This document shows, piece after piece, positions 16,629-24,155 of a stretch of 64,000 nucleotides of DNA; positions within the stretch are counted from its first letter, which is position 1; the number at the start of each line of letters is the position of its first letter. The notes below the pieces were generated by a model. That model saw only the letters and a list, made by a program, of their open reading frames with translations. It was not told the origin of the DNA and made no database searches. This DNA comes from Methylocaldum sp002005105 (lineage in GTDB: Bacteria; Pseudomonadota; Gammaproteobacteria; Methylococcales; Methylococcaceae), in NCBI RefSeq assembly GCF_051027545.1, contig NZ_CP194902.1:558001-622000 (forward strand). The letters are read 5' to 3'. The position numbers and the translations under genes are program-made.

Positions 16629-17984
16629 TTATTTTTGAAGTTTAATATCGTGCTTCTTGATCAACCGGTAAAGCGTAACATGGGATACCCCCAATATTTG
16701 AGCAGCCGTCACTACGCTGTCGCCCGCCTGATCTAATACCCGGTGGAGTATGTCCTTCTCTGCCTGATCCTTGACAGCCTTCAGGTTTAGCGCGAGAGGC
16801 TGCGGCGAATATTCCTCCAAACCCAAATCCGCCGGCGAAATATACGCGTCGTCGCACATGACCAGCGCGCGCTCTACGCGGTTTTTCAATTCGCGCACGT
16901 TTCCAGGCCAACTGTAGTGCCGCATCACCTTCAACGCACGCCGACTGAACTGCCTTGCCTTACAGACATTTTGTTTCTTGAAACTATTTAGAAAGTACTC
17001 CGCCAGTAATTCAATATCGTAACCCCGGTCACGCAAAGGCGGCATGGTAACCCTCAAGACATTAAGTCGATAATAGAGATCTTCCCTGAAACGCCCTTTG
17101 CGGACAGCTTCCTCTAGGTCGACATGGGTTGCCGAAATGATTCTGACGTCGACGGCAATCTCTTCGTGGCCGCCGACTCGATAAATGGTTTTCTGCTGGA
17201 GAAAGCGAAGAAGATTGGCTTGCAAATCAAGCGGTAATTCACCGGTTTCATCCAGAAAAAGAGTACCCCCTCCGGCTTTTTCGATTAATCCCAGTTTTCG
17301 CTGATGAGCGCCGGTGAAAGCGCCTTTCTCGTAACCGAAAAGTTCCGACTGAATCAGATTGGACGGCAAAGCGGCGCAGTTGACGGCAACAAAAGGTCCT
17401 TCGGAACGTGGTGAATGATTGTGAATGGCTAACGCGGCCAATTCCTTGCCGGTGCCGCTTTCTCCCGTGATCAAAACTGGCAAGTCGTAAGATAAAACTT
17501 TGTCGATACTGTGAAGTACCCGCCTCATGGCCGGGCTTGATCCGATCAACTCGCTTTTATTGAGCCATTCGCTTGTACGCGGAAATACCTTCCTTCTAAC
17601 TCCCGCCATACCGGATGCATGACCGAGTGTAATCCTTAGGCGGTCGATATCGAAAGGCAACGTGTGATAATCGTAGAAATACTCTGCGATAAGCCGGCAG
17701 ACCGCCTCGTTTTCCATAGACGACGAAGATACCAAAGCCACCCACTGCATGGATGACCCTTCCGGATAATAAAAAATGTCGCCGATAACGCGCTGGAAAA
17801 AGTTTTCGTCGAATGGCTCGAATTGAATGAGCCCGACATGAAAATCGCCACTACTCAAAAGATTCCGAGCTTGTGCGGGATCACACGTAACATGAATATT
17901 GCGTCCCACCGCATTTCTTATCGATGAAACGGCATCATCTGCCTCTGGTTTGAGGGCGAGGTAAAGAACGTTGATACTTTCCAT
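16629..17984 (-). CDS. VpsR-like sigma-54-dependent transcriptional activator
   Basis: A 451-residue enhancer-binding protein. The N-terminal 135 residues form a receiver-like domain of the VpsR kind with the telling stretch YFYDYHTLPFD (102-112). The AAA+ domain carries Walker A GESGTGKE (174-181), the sigma-54 contact loop GAFTGA (221-226) and Walker B TLFLDE (241-246). A Fis-type helix-turn-helix ends the protein. Where receivers have the phosphorylated Asp, this one reads HVGLIQFEPF, so phosphorylation looks unlikely; VpsR itself responds to c-di-GMP. I prefer the ATG at 17984 over a TTG at 18014 because of a GGGAAG site. It lies next to two sigma-54 promoters, its evident targets. Confidence 0.9.
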   Translation of the reverse strand: MESINVLYLALKPEADDAVSSIRNAVGRNIHVTCDPAQARNLLSSGDFHVGLIQFEPFDENFFQRVIGDIFYYPEGSSMQWVALVSSSSMENEAVCRLIAEYFYDYHTLPFDIDRLRITLGHASGMAGVRRKVFPRTSEWLNKSELIGSSPAMRRVLHSIDKVLSYDLPVLITGESGTGKELAALAIHNHSPRSEGPFVAVNCAALPSNLIQSELFGYEKGAFTGAHQRKLGLIEKAGGGTLFLDETGELPLDLQANLLRFLQQKTIYRVGGHEEIAVDVRIISATHVDLEEAVRKGRFREDLYYRLNVLRVTMPPLRDRGYDIELLAEYFLNSFKKQNVCKARQFSRRALKVMRHYSWPGNVRELKNRVERALVMCDDAYISPADLGLEEYSPQPLALNLKAVKDQAEKDILHRVLDQAGDSVVTAAQILGVSHVTLYRLIKKHDIKLQK

Positions 17985-18214
17985 GTAATCTTCCCAACCT
18001 TGCGATCCGTGCAAGTTTTGGCTAAGAAAAAACGTCGAAACCGATAATAGGGTGCCGGTCAGCCTGCCTAGCCTGGGTCAATTGTTTCGCGAACTAGGTC
18101 ATATCGTTTAGGCAGCCGCATCCAATGCAAAAACTTTCTTATGCAGTTTGCAAACACCTCCGGCTTATTACCAACACCATGTTTTACTGATCAACTACGT
18201 TAAAGGAGTCGAAA

Positions 18215-18286
18215 ATGAGCCACCCCACTCTCTTCTCCAACCGGGAGAATGAAACCTTGAATAAAACAGCTACTCATAGCATTTAA
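18215..18286 (+). CDS. Possible 23-residue small ORF
   Basis: An ATG at 18215 follows a good AAAGGAG site at ideal spacing and opens a 23-codon frame (begins MSHPTLFSNRENE, ends KTATHSI). It lies between the regulator gene and the barrel gene, on the opposite strand from both. The product is polar with no signal peptide or double-glycine motif. It may be a leader peptide or the stub of a lost gene. The rest of the 18000-18313 interval shows nothing else. Confidence 0.25.
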   Translation: MSHPTLFSNRENETLNKTATHSI

Positions 18287-18313
18287 TCTCCTTTAGTTAG
18301 ATAGACGCTCTGC

Positions 18314-19564
18314 TCATCGGAAAAAAGGCAGGGGATACTGTCGATCAAACCGGTACGGAACGTTGACGCCCGCGAAAAAATCCGTGGCCTCTTCGGTCAA
18401 GCCGAAATTTACGAAGGGTTCCACAAATAAGCCCTTAGCCACCTGTACGGTAACGGCCAAGTTGAGCGAGTGAATATCCCTGCCGGAACCCATAATTTCT
18501 CGACCATCGATCTTGTCTCGCAGTATCGCGGCACCGTTCAAGGCTGTGGAGAAACTTACCCGATCATTCAACGAGAAGCCCATACCGAGGGAATAAGGAA
18601 TTTGATCGCCCGGGTCGATTCTGCCGTCTTCGAGGACCGCGTTGTAGCCCAGAGAACCGAAGAGGACTACCGGATCCACCGTCTTGACGAGCGATACGGA
18701 ACCGCCGACATTCCAAAAGCCTGTGCCTAAACTGGGATCTACGATCAGTAAATTGGACCCTACGCTGGGCCCTAAAACACTCGTAAGGCCGCGCCCCTCC
18801 CGTCCGGTATCGGATTTGACGTTCAGGCTCAACGTTGTTTCCGGAACGAGGCCCTCTTCGTGCAAGGCGCCCCATCGCAGACTGCCACTGACGTCACCCA
18901 GTCCGGAACCATCCTGCCGCCTAAAGCCTTCGCGAGCAAAAAACGGCTGAATTGTATCTAGTTCTAGCTCTTGGAAATTAAATGGAACGGATATATCCAG
19001 CTCGAGATCGTCGATCAAGCCGTAGCGAAACAAAACACCAGCGCTTGCCGCTCTAGCCCTCACTTTATATGGCGATATTTCGGATGTATCTTGAGCGTAA
19101 CTCGCGATGAACTCGACCTGCAGATCGCCTCTCTTGAACAAGACCTTTTGCGATCTCAGGAATTGATCGAGTTCTATCTTGGCCTCCTCCGCCTCTTTTT
19201 CTCGGTCCCCCTCCTTCAACCCCATTTCCGGAGATACTTTTTTGGGCGCGGCGGGAGCCGTTTCGGCTCGTGCCGTCGCCGTCTTCTCCCCTTGCTCGGA
19301 TGTCTCTGCCGCCGCTTCTTGGGTTTTCTGTGCCTGCGCCTGCGGCAAGGACTCTCGCTCCCAAGTTTCGTTTTCGATGAGAATCTGGACCTGCGCCTTC
19401 AGCGCCTCGACTTCTTGTTTCAGTTTCTCGTATTCACTCCGAGGAACGGTATCCTCTACCGCTGATTTCGTCGCTCCCGCCTTCGTACGGGCGTGGGAAA
19501 CACCGCTATCTACGAGCGCAAGCAAAAATGCCCCACAAATGAAGACCATGCATTTTTTTATCAT
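18314..19564 (-). CDS. Outer-membrane beta-barrel protein with N-terminal coiled coil (FapF-like transporter)
   Basis: A 416-residue protein with a signal peptide (1-25, ending GVSHA), a periplasmic coiled-coil stretch (about 40-65: YEKLKQEVEALKAQVQIL), an Ala/Glu/Thr-rich linker (about 70-145) and a C-terminal barrel of about 270 residues with alternating strands (FRYGLIDDLELDISVPF, VPYRFDRQYPLPFFR) ending in a C-terminal aromatic residue. A coiled coil ahead of a barrel is the layout of FapF, the trimeric pore that exports Fap amyloid subunits. I chose the ATG at 19564, spaced properly from AAGGAAG, over the GTG at 19570. With the C39 peptidase and peptides it suggests release across the outer membrane. 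Confidence 0.8.
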   Translation of the reverse strand: MIKKCMVFICGAFLLALVDSGVSHARTKAGATKSAVEDTVPRSEYEKLKQEVEALKAQVQILIENETWERESLPQAQAQKTQEAAAETSEQGEKTATARAETAPAAPKKVSPEMGLKEGDREKEAEEAKIELDQFLRSQKVLFKRGDLQVEFIASYAQDTSEISPYKVRARAASAGVLFRYGLIDDLELDISVPFNFQELELDTIQPFFAREGFRRQDGSGLGDVSGSLRWGALHEEGLVPETTLSLNVKSDTGREGRGLTSVLGPSVGSNLLIVDPSLGTGFWNVGGSVSLVKTVDPVVLFGSLGYNAVLEDGRIDPGDQIPYSLGMGFSLNDRVSFSTALNGAAILRDKIDGREIMGSGRDIHSLNLAVTVQVAKGLFVEPFVNFGLTEEATDFFAGVNVPYRFDRQYPLPFFR

Positions 19565-20031
19565 TATCACTTCCTTGCCTGCCGCCGACCGCTAAATCGG
19601 CGGGACACGTTGATGGAACAACACCGAATAGAACTGATCGAAACATTCGGCGCGCCAGCACCGGCTTATGAGTAACACCTCAGCCACGATTCGATTGCCT
19701 CCGACAAGCCAAGGTTTTGAAAGATTGACTCTTCAGACGAGTGATTTCATAGGAGGCGCGCCGCGGCTTGTCGAAAACGGATCGATGCCGCGAAGAAAAC
19801 AAGGGCGATGGATTGAAATTCGGCAAAGTGCCGTCCTTTGCGTGCAGCGCTGTCGCCTTGAACACCCGATGCGACCGGATTGAAGGCTTAACGTACACTA
19901 TGCTCCCTCCTTGAACTCGATACGGCCGTAACGTTGCACGGCCATTTTGCGAAGTGTGGTTCGGACGACTTAGAGTAATCTCGTAAGCTGGCGTAAAGGC
20001 TACTCATGGAGCCGTAATTAGTCAATGTTTA
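19565..20031. other. Intergenic region; no supported gene
   Basis: This 467-bp space lies between the divergent barrel gene and the DUF2238 gene. It has only short frames without ribosome sites. A weak sigma-54-like sequence with correct GG-N10-GC spacing but a poor -24 box (AGGCGACAGCGCTGCA, minus strand, 19843-19858) could drive the barrel gene; I rate it low because only GGC matches at -24. Confidence 0.4.
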
Positions 20032-20652
20032 ATGGAAACCGCTGGAGATATCAGATCATTGTTCAACATCTTTATTTTTGCATTTGTTTCCGTGCTGGCG
20101 TGGTCGGTCGTTCAGCCGTACAGCTATAGCGTCTGGCTTTTGGATGCAATACCCGCCATGGCCGCGTTCGTCGCAGTAATCGCCACGCATCGTCTCTTTC
20201 CTCTGACTCCTCTGGCCTATAGCCTGATCCTGGCTTTATGCCTGCTGATCCTCGTCGGCGCGCATTACTCGTTCGGCAAAGTTCCTTTTTTCGATTGGCT
20301 GAAACCGCTATTCGGGAGTCAGCGAAACAACTTCGACAAGCTGGCTCATTTTTTTCAAGGGTTTTCGCCCGCGGTTGTTTTTCGAGAAATTTTCATTCGT
20401 TCCGGCGTTTTTCGGGATCGACGCTGGCTGGCCGCGATTGTGGCGGCCCTGTGCCTCGCGCTCAGTGCCGCCTACGAGCTCGTTGAATGGGCCGTTGCGG
20501 TGGCCTTGAGAGACGGGGCCGAGGATTTTCTGGCGATGCAAGGCGATCTGTGGGATGCGCAATCGGACATGGCTTTTGCCTTGACCGGAGCTTTGATATC
20601 GCTTGCACTGTTGAGTCGGCGGCATGACAAACAGATCGAACGGCTTAGCTGA
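20032..20652 (+). CDS. DUF2238 family (YjdF-like) integral membrane protein
   Basis: A 206-residue protein with about six transmembrane helices. The DUF2238 hallmarks are present: an NNFDKLAHFFQGF motif after the third helix, AAYELVEWA, and the C-terminal QGDLWDAQSDM. The biochemical function of the family is unknown. It opens a run of overlapping genes, with 29 bp shared with the next, so it is probably translated together with the glycosyltransferases and hydroxylase downstream, which suggests a membrane lipid or glycoconjugate context. Confidence 0.88.
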   Translation: METAGDIRSLFNIFIFAFVSVLAWSVVQPYSYSVWLLDAIPAMAAFVAVIATHRLFPLTPLAYSLILALCLLILVGAHYSFGKVPFFDWLKPLFGSQRNNFDKLAHFFQGFSPAVVFREIFIRSGVFRDRRWLAAIVAALCLALSAAYELVEWAVAVALRDGAEDFLAMQGDLWDAQSDMAFALTGALISLALLSRRHDKQIERLS

Positions 20653-21385
20653 GAGGCCGGCCGCCGAACCGTCCCGCGACTCGTGTCGCGACATGCCCGC
20701 AAACGTTCGTTGGTCTGTCATCATTCCGGTTTTGAACGAGGCGGACATAATCCGGGAGGCGCTATCCCGGCTGCAGCCGTTAAGAAGTCAGGGAATCGAA
20801 ATCGTCGTTGCCGACGGCGGAAGCACGGACGGTAGTCCGAACCTGGCCCGTGAATTCGTGTCGTCGATCGTACGCGCGCCCAAGGGGCGAGCCGCGCAGA
20901 TGAATGCCGGCGCAAGCGTAGCGACGGGCGGCTACCTGTTATTTCTCCATATCGACACCCGATTGCCGGAGAACGCACTCCTCGCGTTAACAAAAGTTTT
21001 CGAATCCCAGACCGCATGGGGACGCTTCGACGTGCGGCTGTCCGGGAATCGTCCGTTGTTGCGGATCGTCGAAACCCTGATGAACTGGCGCTCTCGCTTG
21101 ACCGGCATCGCGACGGGCGACCAGGCCATATTCGTGCGGCGAGACATCTTCGAGCGCATAGGCGGCTTTCCGGAGATCCCACTCATGGAGGACATAGCGC
21201 TGAGCGAGCGGCTAAAACGCATCGCTAGCCCCGCCTGCCTTCTGGAGCGGGTGATAACGTCCAGCCGGCGATGGGAACAAAACGGAACGGTGCGTACTAT
21301 CCTCCTCATGTGGAAACTGCGACTGCTCTATTTTCTCGGGACCAATCCGGCCAAGTTAGCCGCCGCATATTACCGCCATGACTGA
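20624..21385 (+). CDS. TIGR04283-type glycosyltransferase (arsenosugar biosynthesis family)
   Basis: A GT2-type glycosyltransferase of up to 253 residues. The nucleotide-sugar binding region reads WSVIIPVLNEADI and VVADGGSTDGS, followed by GRAAQMNAGA and the metal site FLHIDTRLP. Families TIGR04283 and TIGR04282 are named for co-occurrence with arsenosugar genes, but many bacteria carry the pair without arsenic genes, as here. The start is uncertain: the ATG at 20624 overlaps DUF2238 by 29 bp, and the ATG at 20694 (MPANVRW) would also give a full domain. It overlaps the next gene by 8 bp. Its partner glycosyltransferase is two genes downstream. Confidence 0.86.
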   Translation: MTNRSNGLAERPAAEPSRDSCRDMPANVRWSVIIPVLNEADIIREALSRLQPLRSQGIEIVVADGGSTDGSPNLAREFVSSIVRAPKGRAAQMNAGASVATGGYLLFLHIDTRLPENALLALTKVFESQTAWGRFDVRLSGNRPLLRIVETLMNWRSRLTGIATGDQAIFVRRDIFERIGGFPEIPLMEDIALSERLKRIASPACLLERVITSSRRWEQNGTVRTILLMWKLRLLYFLGTNPAKLAAAYYRHD

Positions 21386-22157
21386 ATCTATCCTCCGTCT
21401 TGTTTTCTTTCTCGGCGTGCTTGGCATGATGCTGTTATGGGAGTGGCGTAGTCCATTCCGGACGTTTCCCGAAGGCAAGATACGCCGGCTTGCGCGGCAC
21501 CTCGGCCTGATGACCCTCAACTCCGCCGTCGCACGCATCTTAAGCGGCGGAGGCGCATATTTCGCCGCAGAGTTCGCACTCGAAAGCCACTGGGGCCTGT
21601 TCAACCAACTCGCCCTGACTTACAGTTTATCCTTCGCAGCTGGCTTACTCCTGCTCGACTTCGCCATCTACCTCCAGCACATCGCCTTTCATCGGGTTCC
21701 GCTGTTCTGGCGATTGCATAAGATTCACCATCTCGACCTCGGTTTCGACACGACCACGGCCATCCGTTTTCATCCCTTGGAAATCGTCCTGTCGACCTAC
21801 TACAAAATGGCTTTAGCCATCGCTTTCGGAATATTGCCGACGGCCATTCTGGTCTTCGAGATACTTTTGAACGCCTGTGCTTTGTTCAATCACGGAAATG
21901 CGCGCATCCCGGCTCCGTGGGAAAGGAGACTCCGACTGTTTCTCATCACCCCGGACATGCACCGCATCCATCATTCGACCTACAAGCCGGAAATGGACAG
22001 CAATTTCGGATTTTCCGTGCCGTTCTGGGACAAGCTGTGCGGCACTTATTGCGCAACGCCGCTCCTGGGCCAAGAAGGCATGGAAATCGGCCTCAAAGAC
22101 CAACGCGATCCAAAACTGCTAGACTTTTCGCGGCTGCTGATTTTGCCGTTCCGTTGA
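21378..22157 (+). CDS. Sterol desaturase / fatty acid hydroxylase superfamily protein
   Basis: A 259-residue membrane-bound di-iron enzyme. Four or five hydrophobic segments surround the eight-histidine cluster: LQHIAFHR, WRLHKIHHLD and, near the C-terminus, MHRIHHSTY. Such enzymes use molecular oxygen to hydroxylate or desaturate lipids. The DNSNFGF-like segment (MDSNFGFSVPFWDKLCGTY) is the usual end of the domain. Substrate unknown: sterol, hopanoid or fatty acyl chain are all possible. It is locked between the two arsenosugar-type glycosyltransferases by overlaps, so the three probably make one glycosylated lipid or related compound (inference). Confidence 0.87.
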   Translation: MTESILRLVFFLGVLGMMLLWEWRSPFRTFPEGKIRRLARHLGLMTLNSAVARILSGGGAYFAAEFALESHWGLFNQLALTYSLSFAAGLLLLDFAIYLQHIAFHRVPLFWRLHKIHHLDLGFDTTTAIRFHPLEIVLSTYYKMALAIAFGILPTAILVFEILLNACALFNHGNARIPAPWERRLRLFLITPDMHRIHHSTYKPEMDSNFGFSVPFWDKLCGTYCATPLLGQEGMEIGLKDQRDPKLLDFSRLLILPFR

Positions 22158-22160
22158 AGT

Positions 22161-22841
22161 ATGTCGGACTACCGTTTTCCGCTTGCCACCCTGGCCATCA
22201 TGGCGAAGGCGCCGATTCCGGGGCAAGTAAAAACCCGATTGATTCCCGCTCTGAGCGCGGAAGCGGCGGCACGGTTGCATACTGCTCTACTCCGCAAAAC
22301 GGGCCGGGAGATGCTGCACGCAAACCTGTGCCCGGTACAGCTTTGGTGCTCTCCCGATACCGGCCACCCCGAATTTGTCGGCTTGGAATTATTGGGAGCA
22401 GCCCTGAAAACGCAATGCCGGGGCGACCTCGGAGCGCGCATGGCCTACGCTGCCCGCGAGTCTCTCGAGAAGGCGAACCAGATCATCATTATCGGCACCG
22501 ATTGTCCGGCGCTCGATCCCCTTTATGTGGAAAATGCGATCATCGCATTGATGAACGGAAACGATGCGGTCGTCGGTCCGGCCGAAGATGGCGGTTACTG
22601 CTTGCTCGGGCTGACCCGGACCGACGACGAACTGTTCCGAAACATGCCATGGGGCGGAGCGGAGGTGCTGAACGAGACGCGGCAACGGCTTGAAAAGCTG
22701 CGCTGGCGGTGGGCGGAACTCTCCCCGTTGTGGGATATCGACCGTCCTGAAGACTTGCAGCGGCTTAAAAACATGGACAAATGGCAGGAAAAATTTTTGC
22801 GTCCATACCCTGATCCGGCTAGACTTTTGCGCCCGCAATAG
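22161..22841 (+). CDS. TIGR04282-type glycosyltransferase (DUF2064)
   Basis: A 226-residue protein of the DUF2064/CofC-like nucleotidyl- or glycosyltransferase fold. Diagnostic segments are LAIMAKAPIPGQVKTRL near the N-terminus, IIIGTDCPALDPL, and the GPAEDGGYCLLGL motif, then WDIDRPEDL. It starts 3 bp after the hydroxylase gene and ends 10 bp before dusB. It usually partners TIGR04283 proteins, as here. The name arsenosugar reflects genomic association in other taxa; no arsM or other arsenic gene is in the window, so I would not infer an arsenic product. Confidence 0.87.
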   Translation: MSDYRFPLATLAIMAKAPIPGQVKTRLIPALSAEAAARLHTALLRKTGREMLHANLCPVQLWCSPDTGHPEFVGLELLGAALKTQCRGDLGARMAYAARESLEKANQIIIIGTDCPALDPLYVENAIIALMNGNDAVVGPAEDGGYCLLGLTRTDDELFRNMPWGGAEVLNETRQRLEKLRWRWAELSPLWDIDRPEDLQRLKNMDKWQEKFLRPYPDPARLLRPQ

Positions 22842-22851
22842 ACTCATCACT

Positions 22852-23832
22852 ATGTATATCGGCCCGTATCGACTGGCTAACCACTTGATTCTGGCTCCTA
22901 TGGCCGGCGTAACTGACCGCCCCTTCCGAATGCTATGCCGTCGTTACGGCGCAGCTCTCGCCATATCGGAAATGGTGTCCGCCAATCCCGCCTTGCGCCA
23001 TGATCGCAAGACCCTGCGACGGAGCGATCACGCCGGAGAGCCGGAACCCCGTGCCGTACAGATTCTCGGCAACGATCCGGCCGCCATGGCCGAAGCCGCC
23101 AGAATCAACGCCGATCGAGGCGCACAGATCATCGATATCAACATGGGCTGTCCCGCCAAGAAAGTGTGCCACAAAGCCGCCGGATCGGCGCTTCTCAGAG
23201 ACGAACGCCTGGTCGCGCGGATTTTGGAAGCGGTTGTCGGAGCGGTGGAGGTACCGGTCACGCTAAAAATACGCACCGGCTGGGACCCCAACCACCGCAA
23301 CGCGGTCACCGTTGCGAAAATCGCCGAGAATGCGGGCATTCGCGCCATCACGATTCATGGTCGCACCCGAGCCTGCGGCTTTTCCGGGCAAGCCGAATAC
23401 CTTACAATTCACCAGGTCAAGCAAACTGTAGGCATCCCGGTGATCGCCAACGGCGACGTCGATTCGCCGGAAAAAGCAGCGGCCGTCCTCGAACTCACCG
23501 GTGCCGATGCTGTCATGATCGGTCGAGCCGCCCTCGGAAACCCTTGGCTGTTTCGTCGCATCGACCATTTTCTTAGCGGAAGCGTCGAGTCCGGACTGCC
23601 CGGAGCGGAGGAAACGCGGGATGTCATTTTGGAACATCTGAACGGACTTTATGCATTCTACGGCGAACATCTCGGAGTGCGGATCGCGCGCAAGCACGTC
23701 GGTTGGTACCTGAGCCATCTTTCCTGCCCGCCGGATTTCGGCCCGCTGTTCAACATTCAAGACGGTGCCAATCAGCAACTGGATTTAATAAACCAATTGT
23801 TTAACGAAGAAAGTCGGAAATTGGCTGCATGA
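22852..23832 (+). CDS. dusB: tRNA-dihydrouridine synthase B
   Basis: A 326-residue FMN enzyme that reduces specific uridines in the tRNA D-loop. The TIM-barrel start LAPMAGVTDRPFRMLCR, the catalytic cysteine segment DINMGCPAKKVCHKAAGSAL, the FMN phosphate site IANGDVDSPEKA and MIGRAALGNPW are all intact. Start ATG at 22852 gives the normal family length. It overlaps fis by the ATGA tetranucleotide (23829-23832). A dusB-fis pair is a conserved gammaproteobacterial arrangement and indicates the taxon. Confidence 0.96.
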   Translation: MYIGPYRLANHLILAPMAGVTDRPFRMLCRRYGAALAISEMVSANPALRHDRKTLRRSDHAGEPEPRAVQILGNDPAAMAEAARINADRGAQIIDINMGCPAKKVCHKAAGSALLRDERLVARILEAVVGAVEVPVTLKIRTGWDPNHRNAVTVAKIAENAGIRAITIHGRTRACGFSGQAEYLTIHQVKQTVGIPVIANGDVDSPEKAAAVLELTGADAVMIGRAALGNPWLFRRIDHFLSGSVESGLPGAEETRDVILEHLNGLYAFYGEHLGVRIARKHVGWYLSHLSCPPDFGPLFNIQDGANQQLDLINQLFNEESRKLAA

Positions 23833-24119
23833 AAGCACAAGCAAGGAATATCGAGGCAATGCCCAATGCCGTCGAGTTCAAAACCGATGCCACATTGCTC
23901 TTGAGCGACCACGTACGCATGACCCTGACGCGCTACTTTGCTCAGCTCGACGGGCATGAGGCAACGGATCTCTACGCCATGGTCATCAGCGAAGTGGAAA
24001 AGCCCTTGATCGAAACCGTATTGGAGCAATGCGGTCATAACCAGAGTAAGGCGGCGCTGGTACTCGGCGTTAGCCGCAGCACCTTACGCAAGAAGATGCT
24101 TCAGTACGGCATCGAGTAA
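23829..24119 (+). CDS. fis: DNA-binding protein Fis
   Basis: A 96-residue nucleoid-associated protein that bends DNA and activates rRNA and other promoters. The N-terminal half is the dimerisation region; the C-terminal helix-turn-helix reads NQSKAALVLGVSRSTLRKKM, nearly the Fis consensus. Start overlaps the dusB stop (ATGA), implying translational coupling as in enterobacteria. Upstream alternative starts are excluded by the overlap and by family length (98 in E. coli). Confidence 0.95.
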   Translation: MKAQARNIEAMPNAVEFKTDATLLLSDHVRMTLTRYFAQLDGHEATDLYAMVISEVEKPLIETVLEQCGHNQSKAALVLGVSRSTLRKKMLQYGIE

Positions 24120-24155
24120 TCTTTTTTAATTTTCAGCTGCCCGCGTCATCTTTTC

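Larger units (their letters stand above)
15266..16690. repeat. Tandem duplication, unit B
   Basis: The second member of the duplication described at 13687-15100. It abuts the intact regulator gene and contains that gene's real 3' end, so it is probably the parental arrangement. It carries peptide gene 3, its sigma-54 promoter and the conserved palindrome. Between about 16380 and 16590 its sequence is unrelated to unit A. Confidence 0.85.

Noticed and set aside
13687..16690. Insertion sequence as cause of the 1.57-kb repeat
   Set aside because: No transposase, terminal inverted repeats or target duplication; the content is a local tandem duplication.
12236..19564. Lanthipeptide or other RiPP cluster
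   Set aside because: No LanM, LanB/C, radical SAM or cyclodehydratase gene and no ABC exporter in the region.
19843..19858. Sigma-54 promoter for the barrel gene
   Set aside because: Spacing is right but the -24 box matches only in GGC; kept as a weak remark in the gap entry, not as a feature.
20032..22841. Arsenic detoxification or arsenosugar operon
   Set aside because: Only the two family names point to arsenic; no arsM, arsR, arsB or arsC lies nearby.
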